25,451 nt of DNA from a virus. Made by a program: the position numbers and the translations under genes. Location: positions 1 to 25,451 of IMG/VR virus record IMGVR_UViG_3300025282_000218; one strand, 5' to 3'. Below, piece after piece: positions 1 through 8,182 of this stretch (the stretch's first letter is position 1; the number at the start of each line of letters is the position of its first letter). The notes below the pieces were generated by a model. The model did no database searches. It was not told where the DNA came from and saw only the letters and a program-made list of their open reading frames with translations.

Positions 1-1547
1 GTGCCTTCCTGAACTTCATAGTCTTCACGACCACCACGCTCGACCTTCACGCCTTCAATTTCTTCGATCTCCACGCGATTTTCTCTGAGATGCTCGATGA
101 TCTCCTGCTTCGTGATCCGCGCCTTTTTCCCCTCGAGGATGCGCCGATCAAACAGGTCATCGAGGCCCGTCCAGACGAGCTCTTCTTCTTTGACACCGGC
201 AACTTTAAGCAGCGCTGCCCGCATCTGCGTGGGCGTTCCCTTCTCCTGTTTCAGCTCCCGGGCAGCACGCAAGGCGGCGGAGTAGAAGCCAAGTTCGTCC
301 AGGTCATGTGCAAAAAGCGGTTTCGGCGGCATTTCAGCGACAGGCGTACCAGGAAGATCGGCAGCGGTCTGACGCGGCTCGTCAGGCACCAGCGGCAGTT
401 GCCTGGGTCCAGTGGGGGCTGGCGCAGGCATGGCAACATCAAGATCAGCAGACGTAGGCGCTGCTTCAGTCGGTAAACCGAGCTTTCTCGACAGATGGTC
501 GATTGCCCGTTGCCGGTTGTCAGGATTGCCCTTGAGCGCCTGGAAGGCTTTGAAAAAAGGCACGGCAAGATCGAAGGGCAGGCCGATTGCAGCACCCTCG
601 AACGCATTCTTGATCCGCTGCCCCAGACGCTCCGCTGCGTCCGCATCTTCACCGACCGGCGTGCCGAGATATAAAAGCACGGCATCTGGTTCGACACCCA
701 GCTCCATGAGCATTGTCGAGAAGTTTCCTTCTTCGGGATCAAACAGCGCATCAGCGATTCCGCCCAATGCCATGAAGCGAGCGGTGCCGTATGGTATGGT
801 CCCGAGCGTGCCAAGACTGAATGCTCCCATCGCCGCCACGAAGTGCGTGAGATCAGCGCCGATCTGCCCGACCATTGTCTGCGGATCAGTGAAGAACTTC
901 GGCAGAGTGTACGCCTCGTAATTGTCAGGGCGCTCATCGGTCAGACGCAGTCCCTGATCATCCCAGATGACAACGGGATCGACGCCGAACTGTCGGAGAA
1001 TATTAGGAGTCGTGCCAGGAATGTCATACAAGAGTTCACTCATCTCATGGGTGATATCCAGAAAACCCTGCGCTGCGCTGTGTATTCCTGACCACAGGGC
1101 GCGTCCCGTCTCCTGATTTACATCGAGGATGGTACGACCGACTTCGGCGTAGGGCTCCATCACACGATCGTAGAATTTGACGGCACCATCGAACGCATCG
1201 TCATCGAGAAGGTTGCGTGGATCGATGCCCTGGTTCTCGAAATCCTGAGCGTCAGGACTAGTCAACACACGACGGTTGTCCATCCTTTTACCGTGATACG
1301 AGCGCACCCAATCCTGATCTTCATACTCGTCTGGCGGAAGGGAGATTGGTTCGACCGGCTCAAGCTCTGTCTCCTCGACGGGCTCAAGCTCTGTCTCCTC
1401 GACCACACCCTCTGTCAGCGTCATCCGCAGCGGCTCACCCGCTTCCTGCTCATAAACAGGTTCTGCAATCTGAGGCAGATCGATCTTGGGCAGATCGGGA
1501 TCGGGAAGGTCGCCGACAACAATTGATGCGTCTGATACGTCGGTCAT
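1..1547 (-). CDS. Large polyvalent/internal virion-type protein, N-terminal part (runs off left edge)
   Basis: An open frame of 515 codons starts at ATG 1547 and reaches base 1 without a stop, so only the N-terminal part is visible. Residues 1-75 are acidic and Pro/Glu-rich, with a duplicated VEETELEP unit. The segment around residues 200-260 has small hydrophobic patches (FVAAMGAFSLGTLG). After a Pro-rich linker comes a module around 'FYSAALRAARELKQEKGT' followed by GVKEEELVWTGLDDLF and ITKQEIIEHLRENRVE. This series is typical of the associated domain found in very large phage polyvalent proteins that are packaged in podovirus virions. The gene lies 3 bp after the preceding internal virion gene, at the distal end of the late operon, as T7 gp16-like ejection proteins do. 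The domain name is a recollection of family pattern; enzymatic modules, if any, lie outside the window. Confidence 0.7.
   Translation of the reverse strand, partial: MTDVSDASIVVGDLPDPDLPKIDLPQIAEPVYEQEAGEPLRMTLTEGVVEETELEPVEETELEPVEPISLPPDEYEDQDWVRSYHGKRMDNRRVLTSPDAQDFENQGIDPRNLLDDDAFDGAVKFYDRVMEPYAEVGRTILDVNQETGRALWSGIHSAAQGFLDITHEMSELLYDIPGTTPNILRQFGVDPVVIWDDQGLRLTDERPDNYEAYTLPKFFTDPQTMVGQIGADLTHFVAAMGAFSLGTLGTIPYGTARFMALGGIADALFDPEEGNFSTMLMELGVEPDAVLLYLGTPVGEDADAAERLGQRIKNAFEGAAIGLPFDLAVPFFKAFQALKGNPDNRQRAIDHLSRKLGLPTEAAPTSADLDVAMPAPAPTGPRQLPLVPDEPRQTAADLPGTPVAEMPPKPLFAHDLDELGFYSAALRAARELKQEKGTPTQMRAALLKVAGVKEEELVWTGLDDLFDRRILEGKKARITKQEIIEHLRENRVEIEEIEGVKVERGGREDYEVQEG
1357..1404 (-). repeat. 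24-bp in-frame tandem duplication
   Basis: Two adjacent 24-bp copies (1357-1380 and 1381-1404) differ at one base. Because 24 is a multiple of three they duplicate an eight-residue acidic unit, VEETELEP, in the N-terminal region of the large virion protein. Confidence 0.9.
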
Positions 1548-1550
1548 TTT

Positions 1551-3254
1551 TTAAGATCCCGGCGTGGTAACTTTAAGGTTTTCTAGTCGGTCTTGCTGAC
1601 GGCCCAGAACTGATTCACTAATCTCTTCGATGCTCTTCGACAGTGCCCGAAATTTTGTGAGGCCCAGCCGAGCTCTATTTTCCTTCGCCCAATTTTTAGC
1701 TGCCGTCACAGTATCTTGTGTCCAGGTACTCGCATCTCGTGGGAATTCCGTGTCAGGGATGCTGCGAGGCAGGTATGCCGGGTGGAACTGTGGCGGGTCG
1801 TCAATGTTTAGAACGCTATTGACAACGTCATTAAACGCCGTTGTTGGAGTTGAGCCTGCGGAGATACTTTGCCAGTAAATACGAGTCGCTTCCGCAACCT
1901 GTGGCACCTTGTTCTCCTCTATTCCATCAGGCGTTTCGCCTGCTGCCGATCTGGCATAACCCAGATAGCGTGCCACTTCGCCACTATCTCTCTCTTCACT
2001 GCGTATCTGCTTCGCGTACTTAGCAAAGGCCACATAATCACTATGCGTCAGCAAGGACTCCCGGCCACGCCCGACCGTCTTATGAGCTTTATCAAGCAGC
2101 CCATCAATCACATGGGCTTTGGTTTGCGGAGCTACTTCAGAAGCGGAAGCAGTCGTCACGAGATCCATATACAGAGCGCTCTTGAAGATTCCATCGCTTT
2201 CCAGCGGCCCCGCCTTCAACGCCATAACGGTCAGAGCGGCTGTCGCTGCTGGTGCCAAACCTTGCGAGTTGGGTTTTGAATCGACAACTTCACGCACGTC
2301 TTCAAGACTCAAATCACCGTCCGCAGCTCTCAGCAATAGTATGTTGTGGCTCTCCGCCTGATCCGCCTTCAACTGCCGCGCGCGCTCGGCTCGGTCTGCC
2401 GTTTCCTGGGCCTGCTCGTCTCGCAGAAGGCGGTACTTCTTTCTATCCAGTTGTCCTCTCAGGCGGTCGCGATCTTTGACCTTGAGCCACCTGTAGTTGT
2501 TGGGGTCTTCAACCTGCGTCAGCAACTCCTCCACCTGATCTGCCGTTCGAGCCATCAGGTTCCGCTGATTGACAGCGCTCAATGCTATCCTGCTCTGCGC
2601 GGTTAGCTTCGTCTTCTGCGCTGCCGTGAAATCAATAACGTTGGTCTTCGCCCCAGTGTCCTGTAACGCGTTTATTGCGTTAATATTTGAGATAACATTG
2701 AGAGGCAGCGTGTTTGTGTCGCCATTCCAATCAGGCGGCAATGCATTTGCTGCAGCCGTAATAGCTTCTTCTGTGCCAGCGGCTATATCTGCCGCAGCTT
2801 CATTCGTCAGGCGACCGGCGTAGAACGTGCTGAGGGTGCGCCGTTTATCAGCCAAGTGTGCGGCATAATTCGATTGCACTTGAGTTCTGGTGAGAGGGTC
2901 GAAGATGTCATTGCCGACAGTCTTGCCGTAATTGCTTATCTGCTCATCGAACCAGCCGAGAATGCCGCCTTTGTCCATGTATTTGGGATCGTTAACAGGC
3001 TGACGCTGCGCCTCCGTAAATACGTCATCGATCTTAGCTTCATTTTTCGATTTCGCCCCAGCAATCACGCCGTTGCGGTGGAGCGTGTACGCAACCTGAC
3101 CCCACTGTGCAGCCTTGTTACTCAGGTCTTCCCACGCTGCAGCTTCTGCCCGTGCCGGTGCCGAGAAGACGCCAGCAGGAGCTTTCACGGTCATTTGCTG
3201 ACCCGGCACACCCACCACGCGCTTGGCCGTTGCTCGATATTTCGGAACCTCCAT
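1551..3254 (-). CDS. Internal virion protein (podovirus core/ejection protein candidate)
   Basis: This is a 567-residue soluble, largely helical, Ala/Gln/Arg-rich protein starting MEVPKYRATAKRVVG. It has no signal peptide or membrane segment. Motifs such as GWFDEQISNYGK and NYAAHLADKRR recall the long helical internal core proteins of podoviruses. Its place after the nozzle, GNAT and TM-containing genes and just before the giant polyvalent protein matches the gp14-gp15-gp16 internal core order of T7-like phages. It ends 3 bp before the next start codon and begins 3 bp after the stop of the upstream gene, so it is translationally coupled to both. The assignment rests on order and composition, not on a recognised catalytic motif. 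Confidence 0.65.
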   Translation of the reverse strand: MEVPKYRATAKRVVGVPGQQMTVKAPAGVFSAPARAEAAAWEDLSNKAAQWGQVAYTLHRNGVIAGAKSKNEAKIDDVFTEAQRQPVNDPKYMDKGGILGWFDEQISNYGKTVGNDIFDPLTRTQVQSNYAAHLADKRRTLSTFYAGRLTNEAAADIAAGTEEAITAAANALPPDWNGDTNTLPLNVISNINAINALQDTGAKTNVIDFTAAQKTKLTAQSRIALSAVNQRNLMARTADQVEELLTQVEDPNNYRWLKVKDRDRLRGQLDRKKYRLLRDEQAQETADRAERARQLKADQAESHNILLLRAADGDLSLEDVREVVDSKPNSQGLAPAATAALTVMALKAGPLESDGIFKSALYMDLVTTASASEVAPQTKAHVIDGLLDKAHKTVGRGRESLLTHSDYVAFAKYAKQIRSEERDSGEVARYLGYARSAAGETPDGIEENKVPQVAEATRIYWQSISAGSTPTTAFNDVVNSVLNIDDPPQFHPAYLPRSIPDTEFPRDASTWTQDTVTAAKNWAKENRARLGLTKFRALSKSIEEISESVLGRQQDRLENLKVTTPGS

Positions 3255-3257
3255 CGG

Positions 3258-3776
3258 CTAAGCCCTCATAAATATAGAGGCAGCTTTGCTCGCGCCGCCG
3301 AGCAGACTCTGCGTGGCCTGAGTGCGAAGTGCTGCACCTCGCGATGCACCGCTCAATTGTTCAAGGTTACCCCTCAGTCGATCTTGAACCGCTCCCTCAC
3401 GCTGAGCATCTGCGCTTACTCGCATGGCGTAATCATTGCGGCGCTGCTGGTCCTCAAACTCGTCAGCATTATACGCGAGCTGCAGGGCGGCTGAGCCCTC
3501 CAGCATCCATCCGTTGTGCTGTAGCGCGAGCTCCGTCCCTGCCTGCAGGTCTGCAAATTCTTGCGCGTCATCTTGACGATCGAGCAGATTGATCTGACCG
3601 ATCTCACGCGCCTGCTGCTCTTTAATCTTCGCATCACGCTCAGCGAGCGTCTGGTTATAGGTGCCGACCTGCTCTTCGGTTTTGGCCGCTTGGCGATATG
3701 ACCGCGATGCCATAACGCCGCCCACGACGGCTGTTGCTGCAGCTACGCCTGCTAGTACGAGTTTAATGGCTGGCAT
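3258..3776 (-). CDS. Small internal virion protein with N-terminal membrane helix
   Basis: The protein has 172 residues from ATG 3776. A longer reading frame upstream would overlap the GNAT gene by 120 bp, so the start that overlaps the preceding stop by only 14 bp is preferred; it also has an AAGG about 6 nt upstream. Residues 4-22 (IKLVLAGVAAATAVVGGVM) form a hydrophobic helix. The rest is a Gln/Glu/Ala-rich helical domain likely to form a coiled coil (AAKTEEQVGTYNQTLAERDA). A membrane-active helix followed by coiled coil, between the gp13-like gene and the larger core protein, fits a gp14-like ejection protein that inserts in the host envelope. That role is inferred from position and architecture. 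Confidence 0.65.
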   Translation of the reverse strand: MPAIKLVLAGVAAATAVVGGVMASRSYRQAAKTEEQVGTYNQTLAERDAKIKEQQAREIGQINLLDRQDDAQEFADLQAGTELALQHNGWMLEGSAALQLAYNADEFEDQQRRNDYAMRVSADAQREGAVQDRLRGNLEQLSGASRGAALRTQATQSLLGGASKAASIFMRA

Positions 3777-4197
3777 CCAAAACCTTCGCGTATCTAAAAT
3801 AATCGGCACCCTCAACGCCGAAACGACGCATGAGGCCCTCGCGCTCGAAGCCCAGCCATTCGGCCAGGCGTATCGCTTTCTCAAACTTGTGATGGATGTT
3901 CGCCTGCGCGCGGTAAATCCCGCGCTGCCACATCACGTCATCAAACATTGTGCGTATTTGCCGAGCGACCTTGATCTGATGCCGCCCGACATCGTCGGAA
4001 GAAATCATCCAGGCCTCGGCCACTCCCTTCCACAACGGGACCAGACCAGCGCTGGCGACGATCCTGCCATCGACCTCAGCGCTCCAGCTCATTCCTTGAA
4101 CGCGCATCTGCGCCATATGTAGATAGAAGCCTGGCACCGGCTCCTCACCGGCCATCTCCTCCTCGGCATGCCTGACCTCGAACTGTTTGAGGTTCAA
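3763..4197 (-). CDS. gp13-like GNAT-fold virion assembly protein
   Basis: This is a 144-residue protein of GNAT (acetyltransferase) type. It shows the strand 'SWSAEVDGRIVASAGLVPLW', then 'VARQIRTMFDDVMWQRGIYR' and the closing 'AIRLAEWLGFEREGLMRRFG' helix-strand pattern characteristic of GNAT folds. T7-like phages carry a protein of this fold (gp13) at exactly this site, after the nozzle gene, where it acts in internal virion assembly rather than as a proven enzyme. The start overlaps the nozzle stop by 4 bp. A second, different GNAT gene lies beside the terminase gene. Acetyl-transfer activity is not shown. Confidence 0.75.
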   Translation of the reverse strand: MNLKQFEVRHAEEEMAGEEPVPGFYLHMAQMRVQGMSWSAEVDGRIVASAGLVPLWKGVAEAWMISSDDVGRHQIKVARQIRTMFDDVMWQRGIYRAQANIHHKFEKAIRLAEWLGFEREGLMRRFGVEGADYFRYAKVLDASH

Positions 4198-7028
4198 CGA
4201 TCGAAGGTCTGCAGTCTCGGATAGACGCCGATGATCGTCATCGGCAACGCCTGGTTCTGCGCTATGTAGATCTGACCCTCATGTCCGTAGCCACCGTCGA
4301 ACTCGATATCTTTATCTCCGGTGAACAACGGCACCGCCGTATCCATCGCCATGGATGAATCTCTGAACGGAACGCGGTCATTGACCGTGGAGCTTTCGCC
4401 GACGAGCAAGCCAACTGTTCGATACAGGCGGACAGACACGTCTGAAATGCGTTTAGTCTTTCCCTGGCTGGTGCCTTCCTGTGATCCAGCATCCACCCGC
4501 AGTGTCAGCAGGTGAGATGTGAACGGCAGGCCGACGTGCGCCGATGTCGTCGTCCGTTCCAGCACAATCTGAGATGGGTCTGCAGCAGGGTGCCGCGTTG
4601 GATGTGTCGCGCCGTTTGCCAGGACTTCAACGTCGAAACCTCGCAAATGCTCGACGCCTGTCAGTGTCGAGGCAGCGGTGCCTGAGTATGTGAGGCCGCT
4701 ATCAACATAGAACGCATCAGCGACATCGGTGCCGAAATCAAACAGCTTGAACCGCTCGACGTATCTCTTGGTCGCGGTCGTCCTAGTTGATGCATAGACC
4801 GTCATGGTGCCAGTGCCAGCGTCTGAGAAAGCTATCTTCTTCGCATCTGTATCTGCAGACGCACCAGCAGAATCAATGAATATTGAAAAGACATTGGTCG
4901 ATACGTTGCGCGCGAAATAGACCGTCGCGCCATCGGCCTTGAAGATATTGGTGTCATCTCCAGCCTGCGCGCCCGTGGGCACGACGCCGTTGGTATCGAA
5001 CGTGATGGCGGTGCCTGTCGATAAGCCATGATTGGTTGCATTGATCCGATTGTTTGTCGTGTCCGCGCCTGCGCTGAGAAGCAACGGTACATCTACAGTC
5101 CGCGCGACTATGACCCAGAGCTCATCCTCACTCGCGGTGCCGGGGATCGACGCGATCGATTCAACATGACCGTAAGTATAATCAACCGCCGATTTCGTAA
5201 ACTTCCCCGCGATCTTGTGCCGGTGCCAGGCGACGACATCTTCGTCGCGGCGGTACGTCATCGCCGCCAGGACACCATCGTCACGAACGCACCAGAGGAT
5301 TGAGTCCGGCTCTTTCATGTAGGCCATCTCGACGATGCCGCTCTCGGTGACATGCTCCGACAGGATCGTCAGGTCAGGCGCTTTATAAGAGTCGCTATCG
5401 AAATCGAATACGAGCTCCTGCACCTTTCTCGAATTGCGATGCAGGAACAGCGTGACGTTTGCCACCGTTTCCGGTCTGACATCTGCCGAGCCATAACTGC
5501 ATTGTCTCTTGATCTGTGCGTTCGTCGGTGTCAGCGGACTGTCCGCACCGGAAGCCCTCACCGCGAATTCGCCGCCGACCGTGCCTACAAGAAGCGATCT
5601 CGTCGCTGACAGGTAGCGAATAGCATTTACCTGATTGGAAGCGATTGTGTACGTCAGCGCGTTCGTATCGATGACCGAACCATCGACCTCTGAGCCGGTG
5701 AAGTTTTCATAATCGCCGGAGCTGGAGAACCACAGCGTCTGCGGGTAATCCGTAGAACCGGCAAAGACCAGACGCTCTTCATAGAATGATACAGCGCCAG
5801 GGAAGCCGGTCGTCGTTGACCAGTGACCCAGCGCCCAATCCGTTGTCGCGCCGAGCGTTCCCACGATCGTGACCGTGTCGCCTGCAGCCTCTGTCACCAG
5901 ATCATCGGCAGGCTTGAGAAGCATCGTATCGTCAGTCACCTGGACGATCTTCACTGCCTTATTGTTCGAGGTGCTTCCCGTGATGGTGACGACCATGTTG
6001 GCGGTGAAGCCTTCGTCGATGAAGTTCCTCCCGGTGTCTGTCAAACGATCGTTGTGTTCCAGGCCTGTCGAGTCAGGATCGCCTTCCGTAAAACTGATCG
6101 TCGTCGCCGTATAACTTGGCAGGATCTCTGCAGTGCCGTCCGGCATCGTGCCCACGGTCGCAGTGACCACTGTCGCCGAGCTGAAGGCGGTGATCTCAAA
6201 ATAGCCGTTGAATATCTTCACGAGCCGTCCGACATCGGTCGAGGCGAACAGACTTGCGGAAGCAGTCAGCGTTGCACCGCTGCCAGATCGGGCGTTGGGC
6301 GTAATCGTTGTCGTCGTGACGTTAGCGTCGAGGAACGGGCCGTTGACGAAATCCACTTCGCTTAACGTCCAGGCATCGTGATCCGTCCTGGTCAGCGACC
6401 GCGTGCTGACGCTTGGGTGGCAGATGTACATAACGTCCGCTGACTGCGCGAACTTCAAGGCTCGAAGCTGCGCGGTCGTGTAAGGCGTCGCGATCTCATA
6501 GACGACATTCGCCACGCCGCCGGAGGTGTAGGTCGAGTAATCTCTGCTATCAATTCCGGCAAGCTCGAACGTATTTGTCGTCTTGTTGTCGATCTTGAAA
6601 GTGCGTGCATTCACCTGCGTCATGCCTGCGACTGAGCTGATGACAACATGCTCATCATCGTCGTAGCCGTGTGAGGTCGCGGTCACGACTGCTGGGTTTG
6701 CCTTTGTAATTGCAGTAATCGTCTTGTTGCCCTCAACGACCCTGCCGCCATCCTTGTAGACGCGCATATATAAATTGCCGAATTCAAGGATGTACGCCTG
6801 GGTGGTAGAGAACTCGAAGGGTATGAGTCTGCTCTGCGCCGATGAGTTTTTAATCTCCCCGATATACTCGGTGCCAGGTCGCCGGGTCAGACCGCCGTGG
6901 GGATGGACGATGAAGTTTTCTATCTCTTCCGCAGCAGAACCATACTTCGCCAGGTCGGTTCTGCCATGAAGACGCGGAGAGAACTCACCAGCCGTGAAAG
7001 CGGTGAATGCAGGAGACGCCTGCGCCAT
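4194..7028 (-). CDS. Tail nozzle protein (tail tubular protein B type)
   Basis: The product is 944 residues. The N-terminus has the hallmark of podovirus tail nozzle proteins: FTAGEFSPRLHGRTDLAKY, then ENFIVHPHGGLTRRPGTEY, then SRLIPFEFSTTQAYILEFG. These lead into a beta-rich propeller-like body with many Thr/Val/Asp repeats and the motifs VSFYEERLVFAGSTDYPQTL and LWFSSSGDYENF. Proteins of this family form the distal end of the short tail and contact the adaptor ring of tail tubular protein A. The start ATG 7028 directly abuts the stop of tail tubular protein A at 7029, and the 3' end overlaps the GNAT gene by 4 bp. Length is somewhat above T7 gp12 (about 800 residues), which is common in marine and alphaproteobacterial relatives. 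Confidence 0.93.
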   Translation of the reverse strand: MAQASPAFTAFTAGEFSPRLHGRTDLAKYGSAAEEIENFIVHPHGGLTRRPGTEYIGEIKNSSAQSRLIPFEFSTTQAYILEFGNLYMRVYKDGGRVVEGNKTITAITKANPAVVTATSHGYDDDEHVVISSVAGMTQVNARTFKIDNKTTNTFELAGIDSRDYSTYTSGGVANVVYEIATPYTTAQLRALKFAQSADVMYICHPSVSTRSLTRTDHDAWTLSEVDFVNGPFLDANVTTTTITPNARSGSGATLTASASLFASTDVGRLVKIFNGYFEITAFSSATVVTATVGTMPDGTAEILPSYTATTISFTEGDPDSTGLEHNDRLTDTGRNFIDEGFTANMVVTITGSTSNNKAVKIVQVTDDTMLLKPADDLVTEAAGDTVTIVGTLGATTDWALGHWSTTTGFPGAVSFYEERLVFAGSTDYPQTLWFSSSGDYENFTGSEVDGSVIDTNALTYTIASNQVNAIRYLSATRSLLVGTVGGEFAVRASGADSPLTPTNAQIKRQCSYGSADVRPETVANVTLFLHRNSRKVQELVFDFDSDSYKAPDLTILSEHVTESGIVEMAYMKEPDSILWCVRDDGVLAAMTYRRDEDVVAWHRHKIAGKFTKSAVDYTYGHVESIASIPGTASEDELWVIVARTVDVPLLLSAGADTTNNRINATNHGLSTGTAITFDTNGVVPTGAQAGDDTNIFKADGATVYFARNVSTNVFSIFIDSAGASADTDAKKIAFSDAGTGTMTVYASTRTTATKRYVERFKLFDFGTDVADAFYVDSGLTYSGTAASTLTGVEHLRGFDVEVLANGATHPTRHPAADPSQIVLERTTTSAHVGLPFTSHLLTLRVDAGSQEGTSQGKTKRISDVSVRLYRTVGLLVGESSTVNDRVPFRDSSMAMDTAVPLFTGDKDIEFDGGYGHEGQIYIAQNQALPMTIIGVYPRLQTFDR

Positions 7029-7613
7029 TTAGAATCGCGCTTCAATAAATGTGTCTGCAACGATCGCGTCTGGATAGCCCTCCTGGGCGTCCGCAAACCG
7101 CGCTTCCTTGAGCTTGATCTCGTACATCGCGAACATGTTGGTGCTGAGGGTGCTTGACCCAACCAGCGGGTAGGCGATGTCTGACGCCAGGCGCGCAGCC
7201 AGAGCTTCGATCAGTAGGAAATCGTACATGTTGGGGTCTTCATCGCGAGCGACGTACTGAATGTAAACCGTCCCCTCATCCGTCAGCAGGTAGCGATTGC
7301 CCTCGACCTTGAACTCGATGTCTCGCCGCTCGTCGTCTCCATCATCCGAGATCGTGAGAACGCGCAGGCAGTAAGGGTCGGAGGGCAAGCTATATCGGTA
7401 GGCGAACTTGTACACGGGAGCGGTAGCATCCTGCCCCAACTTGACCCTGCGGATCAGGCAATTCCAGGGATGCGCGCGGAACACGGCATCGCGGATGAAC
7501 GTGTAGCGCTGATTGCAGACACGCGCGGCCTTAGAGTCCTCGGTCAGCGACGTGATGATCGAGCTACCGACCATGTTTAGCGCACTGTTTACGATGTCCA
7601 CATTCGATGTCAT
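7029..7613 (-). CDS. Tail tubular protein A (tail adaptor ring)
   Basis: This 194-residue protein, starting MTSNVDIVNSALNMVGSS, has the standard N-terminal pattern of podovirus tail tubular A proteins. It is followed by AARVCNQRYTFIRDAVFRAH, PWNCLIRRVKL, and the LPSDPYCLRVLTI and YVARDEDPNMYDFLLIEALA segments. The protein forms the 12-mer adaptor ring between portal and nozzle. The ATG lies about 8 nt after a GAGG that overlaps the U-tract of the terminator just upstream, so its expression probably depends on read-through of that terminator. The nozzle gene follows with no spacing. Confidence 0.92.
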   Translation of the reverse strand: MTSNVDIVNSALNMVGSSIITSLTEDSKAARVCNQRYTFIRDAVFRAHPWNCLIRRVKLGQDATAPVYKFAYRYSLPSDPYCLRVLTISDDGDDERRDIEFKVEGNRYLLTDEGTVYIQYVARDEDPNMYDFLLIEALAARLASDIAYPLVGSSTLSTNMFAMYEIKLKEARFADAQEGYPDAIVADTFIEARF

Positions 7614-7623
7614 GCAGAATCCT

Positions 7624-7655
7624 CAAAAAGAAAGAGGGGGGGCCGAAGCCCCCCC
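7624..7655 (-). terminator. Rho-independent terminator with UUCG loop between head and tail genes
   Basis: On the minus strand an 8-bp all-GC stem (GGGGGGGC with GCCCCCCC; 7655-7648 and 7643-7636) is capped by UUCG. It is followed by CTCTTTCTTTTT. It sits 5 nt after the stop of the upstream structural gene and 10 nt before the tail tubular A start. Confidence 0.93.
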
Positions 7656-7660
7656 GATAC

Positions 7661-8164
7661 TCAGTCGAGAATGTAGGTGATGAGCCAGCTCAAATCGCCA
7701 GCCGTGTCACCTGCTGCCGGGAACGCCAGACCAATCAGGTAGTAGCCACCTGGGTCGGTGCTGTCGCCAGCATCCTCAAAGACCTGCTGGCCCATGAGGT
7801 TCACATTGCGAGCCTCGAACGCAACTTCTGTACCTGTCAACACAGCAGCCCGAAGGTCTGTAATTGCGCTGGCATAGCAGTCTGCATCCTTGGCAGTTAC
7901 GTCTCCATCGGCGGTGTAAAGGCCGACATTGCAAGTGTTGGTCGTACCCGAATCAAGGTCGTCGTTGTAGAGCTTGATGCTTACAACAGCGGCATTGGTC
8001 GGGACTTGCGCCAACATTACGGTATCGCTTGCAGATAAATCGCCAGCGGCCAGAGCCACCGTTCCGCAAGCAACGCGCATTGATCCACCGAGTTCATGCG
8101 TAGGGTTATGAACGGGCGGGCTCGCCAAGAAATTCGTGACGAGATCAGTATTGACGTTAGCCAT
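7661..8164 (-). CDS. Structural protein downstream of capsid, possible head decoration protein
   Basis: This is a 167-residue beta-rich protein starting MANVNTDLVTNFLASPPVHN. It has many Ala/Thr/Asp residues and motifs VACGTVALAAGDLSASDTVM, AAVVSIKLYNDDLDSG and GLYTADGDV. The last two suggest a jelly-roll or Ig-like beta sandwich. It has no membrane or signal segment. It follows the major capsid gene by 18 bp with a good AAAGGA ribosome site, and its stop is followed within 5 nt by a strong terminator. It is therefore in the most highly expressed position of the late operon. A capsid decoration or minor head protein is the natural guess, but no family is recognised with certainty. Confidence 0.7.
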   Translation of the reverse strand: MANVNTDLVTNFLASPPVHNPTHELGGSMRVACGTVALAAGDLSASDTVMLAQVPTNAAVVSIKLYNDDLDSGTTNTCNVGLYTADGDVTAKDADCYASAITDLRAAVLTGTEVAFEARNVNLMGQQVFEDAGDSTDPGGYYLIGLAFPAAGDTAGDLSWLITYILD

Positions 8165-8182
8165 CTGTCATTCCTTTCCTGT

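Noticed and set aside
251-937. Minus-strand frame of 228 codons inside the large virion gene
   Set aside because: It lies in another frame of a continuous 515-codon reading frame whose protein has coherent domain motifs; its own product is Ser/Arg/Cys-rich and looks like noise.
1357-1404. Two-copy direct repeat as a CRISPR or attachment site
   Set aside because: The copies are adjacent, in frame and inside a coding region; they duplicate eight residues.
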